Below are positions 1-5,543 of a stretch of 10,826 nt of DNA, piece after piece (the first letter of the stretch is position 1; every line of letters starts with the position of its first letter). Location: the NCBI GenBank assembly GCA_007133715.1, contig SLMF01000535.1, forward strand, positions 1 through 10,826, in the 5' to 3' direction. This stretch comes from Planctomycetaceae bacterium. Its GTDB lineage: Bacteria > Planctomycetota > Planctomycetia > Pirellulales > Pirellulaceae. Under the pieces are notes generated by a model. The model searched no databases, had not been told where the DNA came from, and saw only the letters and a program-made list of their open reading frames with translations. The translations under genes were made by a program, and so were the position numbers.

Positions 1-348
1 ACCACTTACGAGCGGTACGAGCAGCGTCTGATCAAGGTGATCAAGAAGAACCGCATGCGTGAACCGTTTCAGCGTGAGAAGATTCGGAACGGATTGGAAC
101 GAGCCTGTTGGAAGCGCCCGATCAGTGCCAAGCAGATAGCCAGCGTGGTGGCGGAGATTGAACAATTCGTCTATGACCGGGAAGAAGACGAGATCGAGAG
201 CCGCGCGTTGGGCGATTTGGTGATGGCACGCTTACAGAACCTGGACCAAGTGGCTTTTGTCCGCTTTGCCAGTGTGTATCGCGAGTACCAGGATGTGCGG
301 GATTTCGTTATGGAGTTGAGGCCGATGTTGCGTCGGGAGTCTTCGTGA
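1..348 (+). CDS. nrdR: Transcriptional repressor NrdR, 3' part (partial, 5' end outside window)
   Basis: NrdR is a zinc-ribbon/ATP-cone repressor that binds NrdR boxes upstream of ribonucleotide reductase genes and senses ATP/dATP. The window opens in frame at TTYERYEQ, the segment that joins the N-terminal zinc ribbon (not in the window) to the ATP cone. The ATP cone is visible through VIKKNRMREPFQREK, the KRPISAKQI segment, and the family's hallmark end, DLVMARLQNLDQVAFVRFAS followed by VYREYQDVRDF. There are 115 codons up to TGA at 346-348. NrdR is usually about 150-160 residues, so roughly 40 residues are missing upstream. The 3' end overlaps the convergent GGDEF gene by 41 bp, and no terminator is visible. 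Identification is by motif recall and is secure; the only uncertainty is the unseen start. Confidence 0.95.
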   Translation, partial: TTYERYEQRLIKVIKKNRMREPFQREKIRNGLERACWKRPISAKQIASVVAEIEQFVYDREEDEIESRALGDLVMARLQNLDQVAFVRFASVYREYQDVRDFVMELRPMLRRESS

Positions 349-1207
349 GCATTTCGGCTTGGGAGGTTCGGTTGCGTCCTGCGGATTTAGCTTTGCGGAG
401 TTCCTGGTCGGCGATGAAGAACAGATCGTTCAGGGGAGTATATTGGGCAGCGAAGGCCAGTCCGGCGCTGGCGGTGACGTATGGCACGACATGACGGCAG
501 ACGGCGACCCGCAGGTTTTCGACCGATTGCAGGGCGGCATCTGCGTGGGGGGCGTGCAAGATCAGTCCGAATTCATCGCCGCCCAGCCGCGCGGCGAAGA
601 TCCCCGTCTGCCGCCCGGCGGCTAACCGCCCTCCCACTTGACGCAGAATCCGGTCACCCCCGATGTGGCCTGCGTGCTCGTTGATCCGTTTGAAGTGGTC
701 CAGGTCCAGCAGCGCCACACAGTTCCCGAGCTTCGGTTGAGGAAGCGGTTGGCCGCCTGGGGTAGTGGCCGCCAGACGCTCCTGCCACGCGCGTCGGTTG
801 GGCAATTGAGTCAGGGGGTCGCTCATCGCCATCTGCCGGAGGCGTGCCAGCGAATCTTGCTGGCGTGCACAGCGTTGGCGGAGTCGGGCCACCTGGGCCA
901 GTAGCCGGCAGGCGAGCCGCAACTCGCTGGCCGTCGGCTGGGCGGAGAGCGCCACATCGGCGGGGCCTTTCTCGCCAAGACGAACCAAGCCGATTTCGCC
1001 ACGGGCGAGAGGAGCATCATATCGGCAGTCCGGCAACCATTCGGCGGTGATCGCGCGATCCGTGACGATCACATCCACCGCATCGGCAGCGGGAAGCGTC
1101 GCGTCGGCCGACCACAACTGCGTTTCGGGACCGTCCAAGGCTCGAGCCCAGCGGTGGAGTTGGCGTCGGTGGTCGCTGATGAGGAGGATTCCGGCCGGTC
1201 GGCTCAT
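308..1207 (-). CDS. Diguanylate cyclase with degenerate receiver domain (REC-GGDEF)
   Basis: Predicted to make cyclic di-GMP from two GTP; probably cytosolic, with no membrane segment. It has 299 residues from ATG 1207. Residues 1-110 look like a receiver fold: ILLISD at 7-12 and a possible phospho-acceptor D50 in DVIVTD, but the second N-terminal acidic residue is replaced (S11-D12) and the usual KP lysine is absent near DVALSAQP (84-91). A helical linker (100-125) leads to a GGDEF domain. This has SDPLTQLPNRRA at 129-140, DLDHFKRINE at 168-177, RLGGDEF at 207-213 and AGRNR near the C-terminus. The active site is intact, but the RxxD inhibitory site is not conserved. The reading frame extends upstream to 1459, but that would overlap pyrB and both promoters, so the ATG at 1207 is preferred. 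No clear Shine-Dalgarno sequence precedes it. Confidence 0.88.
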   Translation of the reverse strand: MSRPAGILLISDHRRQLHRWARALDGPETQLWSADATLPAADAVDVIVTDRAITAEWLPDCRYDAPLARGEIGLVRLGEKGPADVALSAQPTASELRLACRLLAQVARLRQRCARQQDSLARLRQMAMSDPLTQLPNRRAWQERLAATTPGGQPLPQPKLGNCVALLDLDHFKRINEHAGHIGGDRILRQVGGRLAAGRQTGIFAARLGGDEFGLILHAPHADAALQSVENLRVAVCRHVVPYVTASAGLAFAAQYTPLNDLFFIADQELRKAKSAGRNRTSQAEMLTKTPDATSASTP

Positions 1208-1244
1208 TTTATCGCACACGTGAAACGGGGGAGTACTGCATCCG

Positions 1245-1269
1245 ATTATACCGTACAAAGGCGTCTCAA
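1245..1269 (-). promoter_or_regulatory. Candidate promoter of the GGDEF gene
   Basis: On the minus strand a perfect TATAAT lies at 1250-1245, 38 bp before the ATG at 1207. TTGAGA at 1269-1264 matches five of six -35 bases, but the spacer is only 13 bp, too short for a classical sigma-70 promoter. Either the -10 works with little -35 contact or the promoter is activator dependent. The position is right for a short 5' leader of about 30 nt. Confidence 0.4.
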
Positions 1270-1293
1270 GCACGTTCCCCGCAGTCCGACTGC

Positions 1294-1321
1294 TTGCGGC
1301 AGGCCCCGGGCCTGCTATACT
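1294..1321 (+). promoter_or_regulatory. Candidate pyrB promoter
   Basis: TTGCGG at 1294-1299 and TATACT at 1316-1321 are separated by 16 bp. The -10 box is preceded by TGC, giving an extended -10 (TGnTATACT) that can make up for the weak -35. Transcription would start near 1328, leaving a leader of about 86 nt before the pyrB GTG. The upstream half of the divergent region holds the GGDEF promoter. Confidence 0.55.
1299..1315. promoter_or_regulatory. Perfect 17-bp palindrome in the pyrB promoter spacer (operator candidate)
   Basis: GCAGGCCC (1299-1306), a single C (1307) and GGGCCTGC (1308-1315) form a perfect 8+1+8 inverted repeat. It fills exactly the interval between the -35 and -10 boxes of the pyrB promoter. 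A dimeric regulator bound here would occlude or remodel the promoter. No T-run follows, so it is not a terminator. The regulator is unknown, and chance formation in GC-rich DNA cannot be excluded. Confidence 0.45.
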
Positions 1322-1340
1322 CCACGTTCGGTGGTTGTGA

Positions 1341-1396
1341 GGCGATTCTGGCGACAGGGAGGCAGCCCCGCTGGACTTGGAATCGCCCCCCTTTTT
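1341..1396 (+). terminator. Terminator-like hairpin in the pyrB leader (attenuator candidate)
   Basis: GGCGATTC (1341-1348) pairs perfectly with GAATCGCC (1380-1387). The enclosed segment can extend pairing through CAG 1355-1357 with CTG 1371-1373 and GG/CC pairs inside. CCCC and then five T (1392-1396) follow. An alternative hairpin, A1356-G1362 with C1386-T1392 and one mismatch, abuts the T-run more closely and excludes the first fold. Lying between promoter and GTG 1414, it may attenuate pyrB transcription. The four C residues between the first stem and the T-run weaken the case. Confidence 0.45.
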
Positions 1397-1413
1397 CGTA
1401 TCAGGAGCGACCA

Positions 1414-2397
1414 GTGTCCACCAAGGTGAGGGGAATTCAGCCCGGCCAAGTACCCCCATTTCCCGAGAATTGGCATCGTCGGCATCTGCTGGATATCGAG
1501 AGTTTGACGGCGGATGAACTGCGGACGATCTTCGACACGGCTCTGGCGTTCAAGCAGGCAACGGACGGGTTTCGTGTTAAACTGCCCGTATTGCAGGGCC
1601 GGACCTGCGCGAATCTGTTCTTCGAGGACTCGACCCGCACTCGCAACAGTTTCTCGTTGGCCGCCCGCCGCTTGGGAGCGGACACCGTCGAGTTTACCGC
1701 CTCGGGTAGCAGCGTAGCCAAGGGCGAGACCGTGATCGATACGGCTCGCAACATCGAAGCGATGAATGTCCACGTGATGGTCGTGCGACATTCGACGCCT
1801 GGAACCCCCCATCTACTGGCACAGAATGTAGACTGCGGGGTTATCAATGCGGGCGATGGACCGCATGAGCACCCCACGCAGGGATTGCTGGACATCCTGA
1901 CGATTATCGAACATCGGGGGGGATGCGAGGGCCTGACGGTGGCATTGGTGGGCGATATCGCCTACAGCCGCACCGCTCGCTCGAACATCTGGGGGCTCAA
2001 GAAACTGGGGGCCCATGTGATCGTCTGCGGGCCCTCCACCTTGGTTTCACGGCATTGGCGAGATTACGGTGTCGAGGTGGCCTATAGTCTGGACGAAGTA
2101 TTGCCGCGGTGCGATGTGCTGAATCTGCTGCGGATCCAATTCGAACGGCAGCGGACACGACCGTTTCCTTCCGTCCGAGAGTATGCTTTGCTGTTTGCCA
2201 TGAATCGCGAGCGAATGGCGCGGGCCAAGCAAGATATCTTGATCCTGGCTCCGGGTCCAATCAATCGAGGGGTTGAGGTGACACCGGACGTGGCCGACGG
2301 TCCCCAATCGGTGATTCTGGATCAGGTAACCAACGGGGTGGCGGTGCGGATGGCCGTGTTGTGGCTGGTAGCGGGAGCATGCGAGCGTGCCGCATGA
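1414..2397 (+). CDS. pyrB: Aspartate carbamoyltransferase catalytic subunit
   Basis: Catalyses carbamoyl phosphate + L-aspartate to N-carbamoyl-L-aspartate, the committed step of de novo pyrimidine synthesis, in the cytosol. The GTG at 1414 is preferred because AGGAG lies at 1403-1407 with 6-nt spacing. It gives 327 residues, near the usual 305-330. Family motifs are in order: the carbamoyl-phosphate loop in FFEDSTRTRNSF, HPTQGLLDI, the aspartate-domain segment SRTARSNIWGLKKLGA, and PGPINRGVEV near the C-terminus. The frame is open further upstream to 1294, but that stretch covers the promoter and leader hairpin and has no family similarity. The stop overlaps the next gene's start by ATGA. 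No pyrI regulatory subunit or adjacent pyrC is in the window, so the holoenzyme type cannot be told. Confidence 0.96.
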   Translation: MSTKVRGIQPGQVPPFPENWHRRHLLDIESLTADELRTIFDTALAFKQATDGFRVKLPVLQGRTCANLFFEDSTRTRNSFSLAARRLGADTVEFTASGSSVAKGETVIDTARNIEAMNVHVMVVRHSTPGTPHLLAQNVDCGVINAGDGPHEHPTQGLLDILTIIEHRGGCEGLTVALVGDIAYSRTARSNIWGLKKLGAHVIVCGPSTLVSRHWRDYGVEVAYSLDEVLPRCDVLNLLRIQFERQRTRPFPSVREYALLFAMNRERMARAKQDILILAPGPINRGVEVTPDVADGPQSVILDQVTNGVAVRMAVLWLVAGACERAA

Positions 2398-3362
2398 ATG
2401 GTGAACGCAATAACCCCCTGGGCGGTGTCGGAGACTACTTGCGTTTGATGCGGGTTTCCAATCTGTTCACCGCGGTCGCGGATGTGGCGATGGGTTACTT
2501 TTTGGTGCGTTCCCAGTTAGCTCCGGCGGGCGGATTTGTGCTGGTGATCGCGGCATCTTGCTTGTTGTACACCGCGGGCATGGTGCTGAACGATGTATTC
2601 GATGTGGGGGCGGACCGTCGCGAGCGTCCGGAGCGTCCGATCCCGTCGGGTCGCATTGCTTGGTCGACCGCCCGCCGTCTGGGTTGGGGACTGTGGCTGG
2701 GCGGCCTCGTTTGCGGCTGGCTCGCGGGCTACTTCCCGCCTGCCTTGCCAATGGCTTGGCGAAGTGGTGTGGTCGCTTCGGCTCTGGCGTCGTGTATTGT
2801 TTTGTATAACGGCGTCCTGAAAACGACCTCGCTGGGTCCCTTGACGATGGGCGCGTGTCGCTTCTTCAATGTGCTTCTGGGGGTCAGTCTCGGGCTGCCC
2901 TTTGCGGGGCCCAATCTGCTGGGGTTCGGTCCGCATCACGCGAATGCGGCGTTGGGAATCGGTTTGTACATTTCGGGTGTCACGTGTCTTGCGCGGCGGG
3001 AGGCGACGACCAGCCGTCGTTGGGAACTGGCGGCCTCCGTCGGTTTGATGGTTCTGGGGATCGCCGTGTTGGGACGCCTCCACCAGACGATCATGATCTG
3101 GGAGGCGGTCCCGCTGACCTTGCTCGAACCCTTCTGGTGGCTGCTGTTGGGGATGCTGACGGTGACGATTGTGCGGCGGTGTCTGGTGGCGATTGCTCGG
3201 CCGGAGCCGCTGCAGGTTCAGTTGGCGGTGCGGCACGCGTTATGGTCGCTGATCATGTTGGATGCGGCTGTGGTGCTCCTGGTCCGTGGCGTATACTCTT
3301 TGGGCATTGTGGCCTTGTTGATCCCGACGATGATTCTCGGGAGATGGGTGGCCTCCACGTAA
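2394..3362 (+). CDS. UbiA-family prenyltransferase, EboC-like
   Basis: An integral membrane protein of 322 residues with about eight or nine hydrophobic segments. UbiA enzymes transfer a polyprenyl group from its diphosphate to an acceptor, using two Asp-rich motifs. The first is clear: NDxxDxxxD at 66-74 (N66, D67, D70, D74), followed by RPERPIPSGR. The expected second motif in the later loop is replaced by LARREATTSRR (199-209), which has no Asp. GPLTMGACRFFNVLLG (148-163) and this RRE-type loop recall, from memory, EboC-type UbiA homologues rather than MenA, UbiA or chlorophyll synthase. The acceptor is unknown. The start ATG 2394 overlaps the pyrB stop (ATGA), so translation is probably coupled. 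A longer in-frame start at 2361 would lie inside pyrB and is less likely. Confidence 0.85.
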   Translation: MNGERNNPLGGVGDYLRLMRVSNLFTAVADVAMGYFLVRSQLAPAGGFVLVIAASCLLYTAGMVLNDVFDVGADRRERPERPIPSGRIAWSTARRLGWGLWLGGLVCGWLAGYFPPALPMAWRSGVVASALASCIVLYNGVLKTTSLGPLTMGACRFFNVLLGVSLGLPFAGPNLLGFGPHHANAALGIGLYISGVTCLARREATTSRRWELAASVGLMVLGIAVLGRLHQTIMIWEAVPLTLLEPFWWLLLGMLTVTIVRRCLVAIARPEPLQVQLAVRHALWSLIMLDAAVVLLVRGVYSLGIVALLIPTMILGRWVAST

Positions 3363-3408
3363 GTGGCGGGCCGTTTGCAGGCGGATTAGAACGGAGATCA
3401 GACTGATT

Positions 3409-4044
3409 GTGACCGACACGAAGATTGATTCGGGGCCCCGCGAGACGGGGGGGGAGTGTGCGGCGAGCCCGGCTGGTCCTCCCACGATTTGGAACGTGCC
3501 CAATCTGTTCACGGCCTTGCGTTTCGTGCTGTCCGTGGTGGTGTTCGTCATGATCCCGCTGCGGTTCTACTACACGGCGCTGGTTGTGTTTGTGATCGCT
3601 GCTTCGACCGACTGGGTCGATGGCTACTGGGCGCGGCGGTTTGACCAGGTGACACGTTTGGGTCGCATTTTCGATCCGTTTGTGGACAAGATCATCATCT
3701 GTGGTGTGTTCATTTTCCTGGCCTCGGAAGAGGGGTCGGGGGTGTTCGCCTGGATGGCCGTGGTGGTTGTCGCTCGCGAGCTGCTGGTGACGGCCCTGCG
3801 TGGGTTTATCGAACAGCGGGGTGGCGATTTTTCGGCCAAAATGTCGGGCAAACTGAAAATGGTCTTTCAGTGCATCGCGGTGGGAATCAGTCTGTTTGTC
3901 CTGGCCGATCCCACGCAAGCCCAGCGTCTGGGCTTTGAATGGTGGCTACCGCTGGCCGTCTGGGCGGCCGTCCTGTTGACGATCTATTCGGGAACGCAGT
4001 ATGTGGTGGTCGCGTTCCGCCTGCTGCGAAGACCGCAAGTCTGA
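3409..4044 (+). CDS. pgsA: CDP-diacylglycerol-glycerol-3-phosphate 3-phosphatidyltransferase
   Basis: Makes phosphatidylglycerol phosphate and CMP from CDP-diacylglycerol and glycerol 3-phosphate in the cytoplasmic membrane, the committed step to phosphatidylglycerol and cardiolipin. The protein has 211 residues. The complete CDP-alcohol phosphotransferase signature is present at 71-93: D71-G72, A75-R76, G85, D89 and D93, with D68 just before. Also typical are VPNLFTALRF near residue 30, RELLVTALRG (123-132) and SGKLKMVFQ (146-154). Several membrane segments follow. It starts at GTG 3409 with GGAG at 3393-3396, a slightly long 12-nt spacing. The first 28 residues are polar and poorly conserved and include a run of eight G (3447-3454). 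It lies 46 bp after the prenyltransferase and 47 bp before the protease gene, probably in the same operon. PssA and other family members are less likely given the RELLVT segment. Confidence 0.92.
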   Translation: MTDTKIDSGPRETGGECAASPAGPPTIWNVPNLFTALRFVLSVVVFVMIPLRFYYTALVVFVIAASTDWVDGYWARRFDQVTRLGRIFDPFVDKIIICGVFIFLASEEGSGVFAWMAVVVVARELLVTALRGFIEQRGGDFSAKMSGKLKMVFQCIAVGISLFVLADPTQAQRLGFEWWLPLAVWAAVLLTIYSGTQYVVVAFRLLRRPQV

Positions 4045-4091
4045 ACGGGCGACGTGCCCCGGTGGGGTGCGGCGGGAGAGTGCTCCGAATC

Positions 4092-5072
4092 ATGCAGACC
4101 CTGGACCTGACCTTCGTCGCCTTCGTGCTGGTTGCCAGCCTGCGCTGCTGGCTCCGGGCGATTCGGCGTTACCGAAGGGGTGACCCGCTGCTGGAATGGG
4201 AACCGCGTGCGATGGTCCCCTGGACGGTTTGGGAGGTGTTGGCCGCGGTTTTCGTGTTCCTGTGCGTCCAGCTGTTGGTTGTGACAGGCGTGCGGCAGTG
4301 GCTGGGCCCCGAGTTGGAATTCTCGTCTGTCGAGCTGACCAGCGACCAGTGGGTGGGCGTCCTGCTGGCGGATTCCTTGGCCAAGCTGGCAGCTGCCGCC
4401 GTTTGGCTGCTGCTGATCCGTCGTGTCGCGCGGGCGACTTGGCAAGACATCGGCATCCAGCCCCACAAGTTGCTGCAGGACCTTTGGCTGGGGGGTGCGG
4501 TATTCGTCATGTGGGCGCCCCCCGTCTACGTTCTGCAGGCGCTGTTGGTCTATTGGATGCCCTACGAGCATCCGCTGATCGAGATGTTGCAGGAGCGGAC
4601 CGAGCCTGTGTTTCTGGCGGTCAGCGGTTTAGCGGCTTTGGTTGTCGCCCCGGTGGTCGAGGAATTCTTTTTTCGCACGCTGCTGCAGGGCTGGTTCGAA
4701 CGGCTGGACACACGGGGACTGACCGCGTTCCTAATCCCCCGCTCGCGGGATATCATTCCAGCGGGTTCGCCGGCTGACGAACATCCGTCGGGCGCAGATT
4801 GGGCTTCCGCGGAACCGTGGGACCAGCCGGAATCCGCTTCGGCGGGCCAAGCTGCGGGGGGAGGCACGTGGCCGATCCTGGTCACGGCACTGCTGTTTGC
4901 CCTGATGCACTACCCGCACGGCGTTCCCGCCTTGGTCACCTTGACCCTCTACGCGATCGCCATCGGCTACGTCTATCGCCAAACGCATCGGCTGGTCCCC
5001 TGCATTGTCGCCCACCTGGCGCTGAATGCCGTCAGTCTCCTCGCACTGGCCCGGGCGATCCTGGAGGGCTGA
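4092..5072 (+). CDS. CPBP-family intramembrane metalloprotease (Rce1/Abi type)
   Basis: A multi-pass membrane protein of 326 residues with the three motifs of the CPBP (Rce1-like) family: EExxxR at 190-195 (E190, E191, R195), FxxxH at 269-273, and HxxxN at 308-312. In Rce1-type proteases these residues form the glutamate/histidine active site in the membrane. Substrates of bacterial members are mostly unknown. Between the first and second motif is a hydrophilic, Pro/Ala/Ser/Asp-rich stretch of about 42 residues (217-258), longer than in the compact family core. ATG 4092 has GGGAG at 4074-4078 (13-nt spacing); GTG 4080, four codons upstream, is an alternative. The frame extends back into pgsA, but that part is not hydrophobic or conserved. 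It is likely the last gene of the pyrB-led unit. Confidence 0.88.
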   Translation: MQTLDLTFVAFVLVASLRCWLRAIRRYRRGDPLLEWEPRAMVPWTVWEVLAAVFVFLCVQLLVVTGVRQWLGPELEFSSVELTSDQWVGVLLADSLAKLAAAAVWLLLIRRVARATWQDIGIQPHKLLQDLWLGGAVFVMWAPPVYVLQALLVYWMPYEHPLIEMLQERTEPVFLAVSGLAALVVAPVVEEFFFRTLLQGWFERLDTRGLTAFLIPRSRDIIPAGSPADEHPSGADWASAEPWDQPESASAGQAAGGGTWPILVTALLFALMHYPHGVPALVTLTLYAIAIGYVYRQTHRLVPCIVAHLALNAVSLLALARAILEG

Positions 5073-5074
5073 AT

Positions 5075-5115
5075 CCTCGCTCCGCTCCCAGCGCGGCCTC
5101 GCTTCGCTCGGCCGC
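5075..5115. repeat. Imperfect direct repeat and GC palindrome after the protease gene
   Basis: CCTCGCTCCGCTC (5075-5087) recurs as CCTCGCTTCGCTC (5097-5109), 12 of 13 bases alike. The second copy sits in the hairpin GCGGCC (5093-5098)/GGCCGC (5110-5115) with an 11-nt loop. It begins 3 bp after the protease stop. No T-run follows, so an intrinsic terminator is not convincing. It may be a REP-like dispersed palindrome or a transcript-end stabiliser. Confidence 0.35.
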
Positions 5116-5137
5116 TACCAAACTGATTGATTGCGGC

Positions 5138-5234
5138 GGTGCTCGGTGCTGCTGACGCGCTTGATCCAACGAACGCAGACCTTGGCGAACGAGTCGCTCG
5201 ACTACGAGGCGAAATCGGCGCGTGTCCGAGCACC
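5138..5234. other. Long imperfect inverted repeat (possible structured RNA)
   Basis: GGTGCTCGG (5138-5146) is exactly complementary to CCGAGCACC (5226-5234). Nested inside, ACGCGC (5155-5160) pairs with GCGCGT (5218-5223), and a small AGTC-GCTC-GACT hairpin sits near 5192-5203. The arms are nested in the right order for one branched stem of about 97 nt. No promoter or known RNA family is visible, so function is unproven and strand unknown. Confidence 0.3.
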
Positions 5235-5448
5235 GTTTCCTGGCTCTCCATCTCGTCAAAAAACGGGTTTTTCCCTTCGGAATTGGCACGGATTGATGAA
5301 GCGTAGCGAGCAGGGACTCATCCGGCACGGGGTGTGGCTTATTTGGGGTTCGGTCGCGATTCGGCCACGATGGAGATCGGTAGAAACCACGTAATCTAGT
5401 ACGGAAATTGCGGGCAAGCGCCGCGTCTTCAAACCGCACACCGTTGAC

Positions 5449-5477
5449 TTACAACCGCCTGTTGGGACTGCTATGAT
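5449..5477 (+). promoter_or_regulatory. Candidate promoter of the FAD oxidoreductase-DUF1365-methyltransferase operon
   Basis: TATGAT (5472-5477), preceded by TGC, forms an extended -10. TTACAA (5449-5454) lies 17 bp upstream as a weak -35; the better-looking TTGACT (5444-5449) is 22 bp away and too far. Transcription would start near 5484, giving a leader of about 60 nt to the ATG at 5544. Confidence 0.5.
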
Positions 5478-5543
5478 AGCTAGGAGAAAAGACGGGTTAA
5501 ATCCTTCCAGGGGATTCACCAGTGTACATTTCGAGGGGTCGGT

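Larger units (their letters stand above)
5073..5543. other. Gene-free region between the protease and lipid operons
   Basis: This stretch of 471 bp has no convincing gene. A frame at 5131-5394 is open for 87 codons but lacks any recognisable family, has no good ribosome binding site, and its composition does not look coding. The region contains the palindrome at 5075-5115, a long imperfect inverted repeat at 5138-5234, a short AT/GC repeat (AAAAACGGGTTTTT, near 5265), and the promoter of the next operon at 5449-5477. Confidence 0.6.

Noticed and set aside
1294..1413. Upstream extension of pyrB by 40 residues
   Set aside because: The stretch covers the -35/-10 boxes and the leader hairpin, and it lacks ATCase similarity. 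GTG 1414 has a well-placed AGGAG.
1154..1429. 91-residue frame antisense to the GGDEF start and crossing the pyrB leader
   Set aside because: Most of it is a shadow of the GGDEF gene. Only the last part, from GTG 1331, could be a leader peptide, and that has no ribosome binding site; it is mentioned only within the attenuator finding.
1208..1459. Upstream extension of the GGDEF frame to 1459 (84 more residues)
   Set aside because: It would overlap the pyrB start, both promoters and the leader hairpin on the other strand. The added residues show no domain, and the receiver-like fold begins at ATG 1207.
2517..3236. 239-residue antisense frame inside the prenyltransferase gene
   Set aside because: Composition is rich in Arg, Gln, Pro and His, as expected for the reverse strand of a GC-rich gene, and no family is recognisable.
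5131..5394. 87-residue frame in the intergenic region
   Set aside because: No ribosome binding site, no recognisable domain, and it covers the nested inverted repeats. The opposite-strand frame at 5032-5439 is no better.
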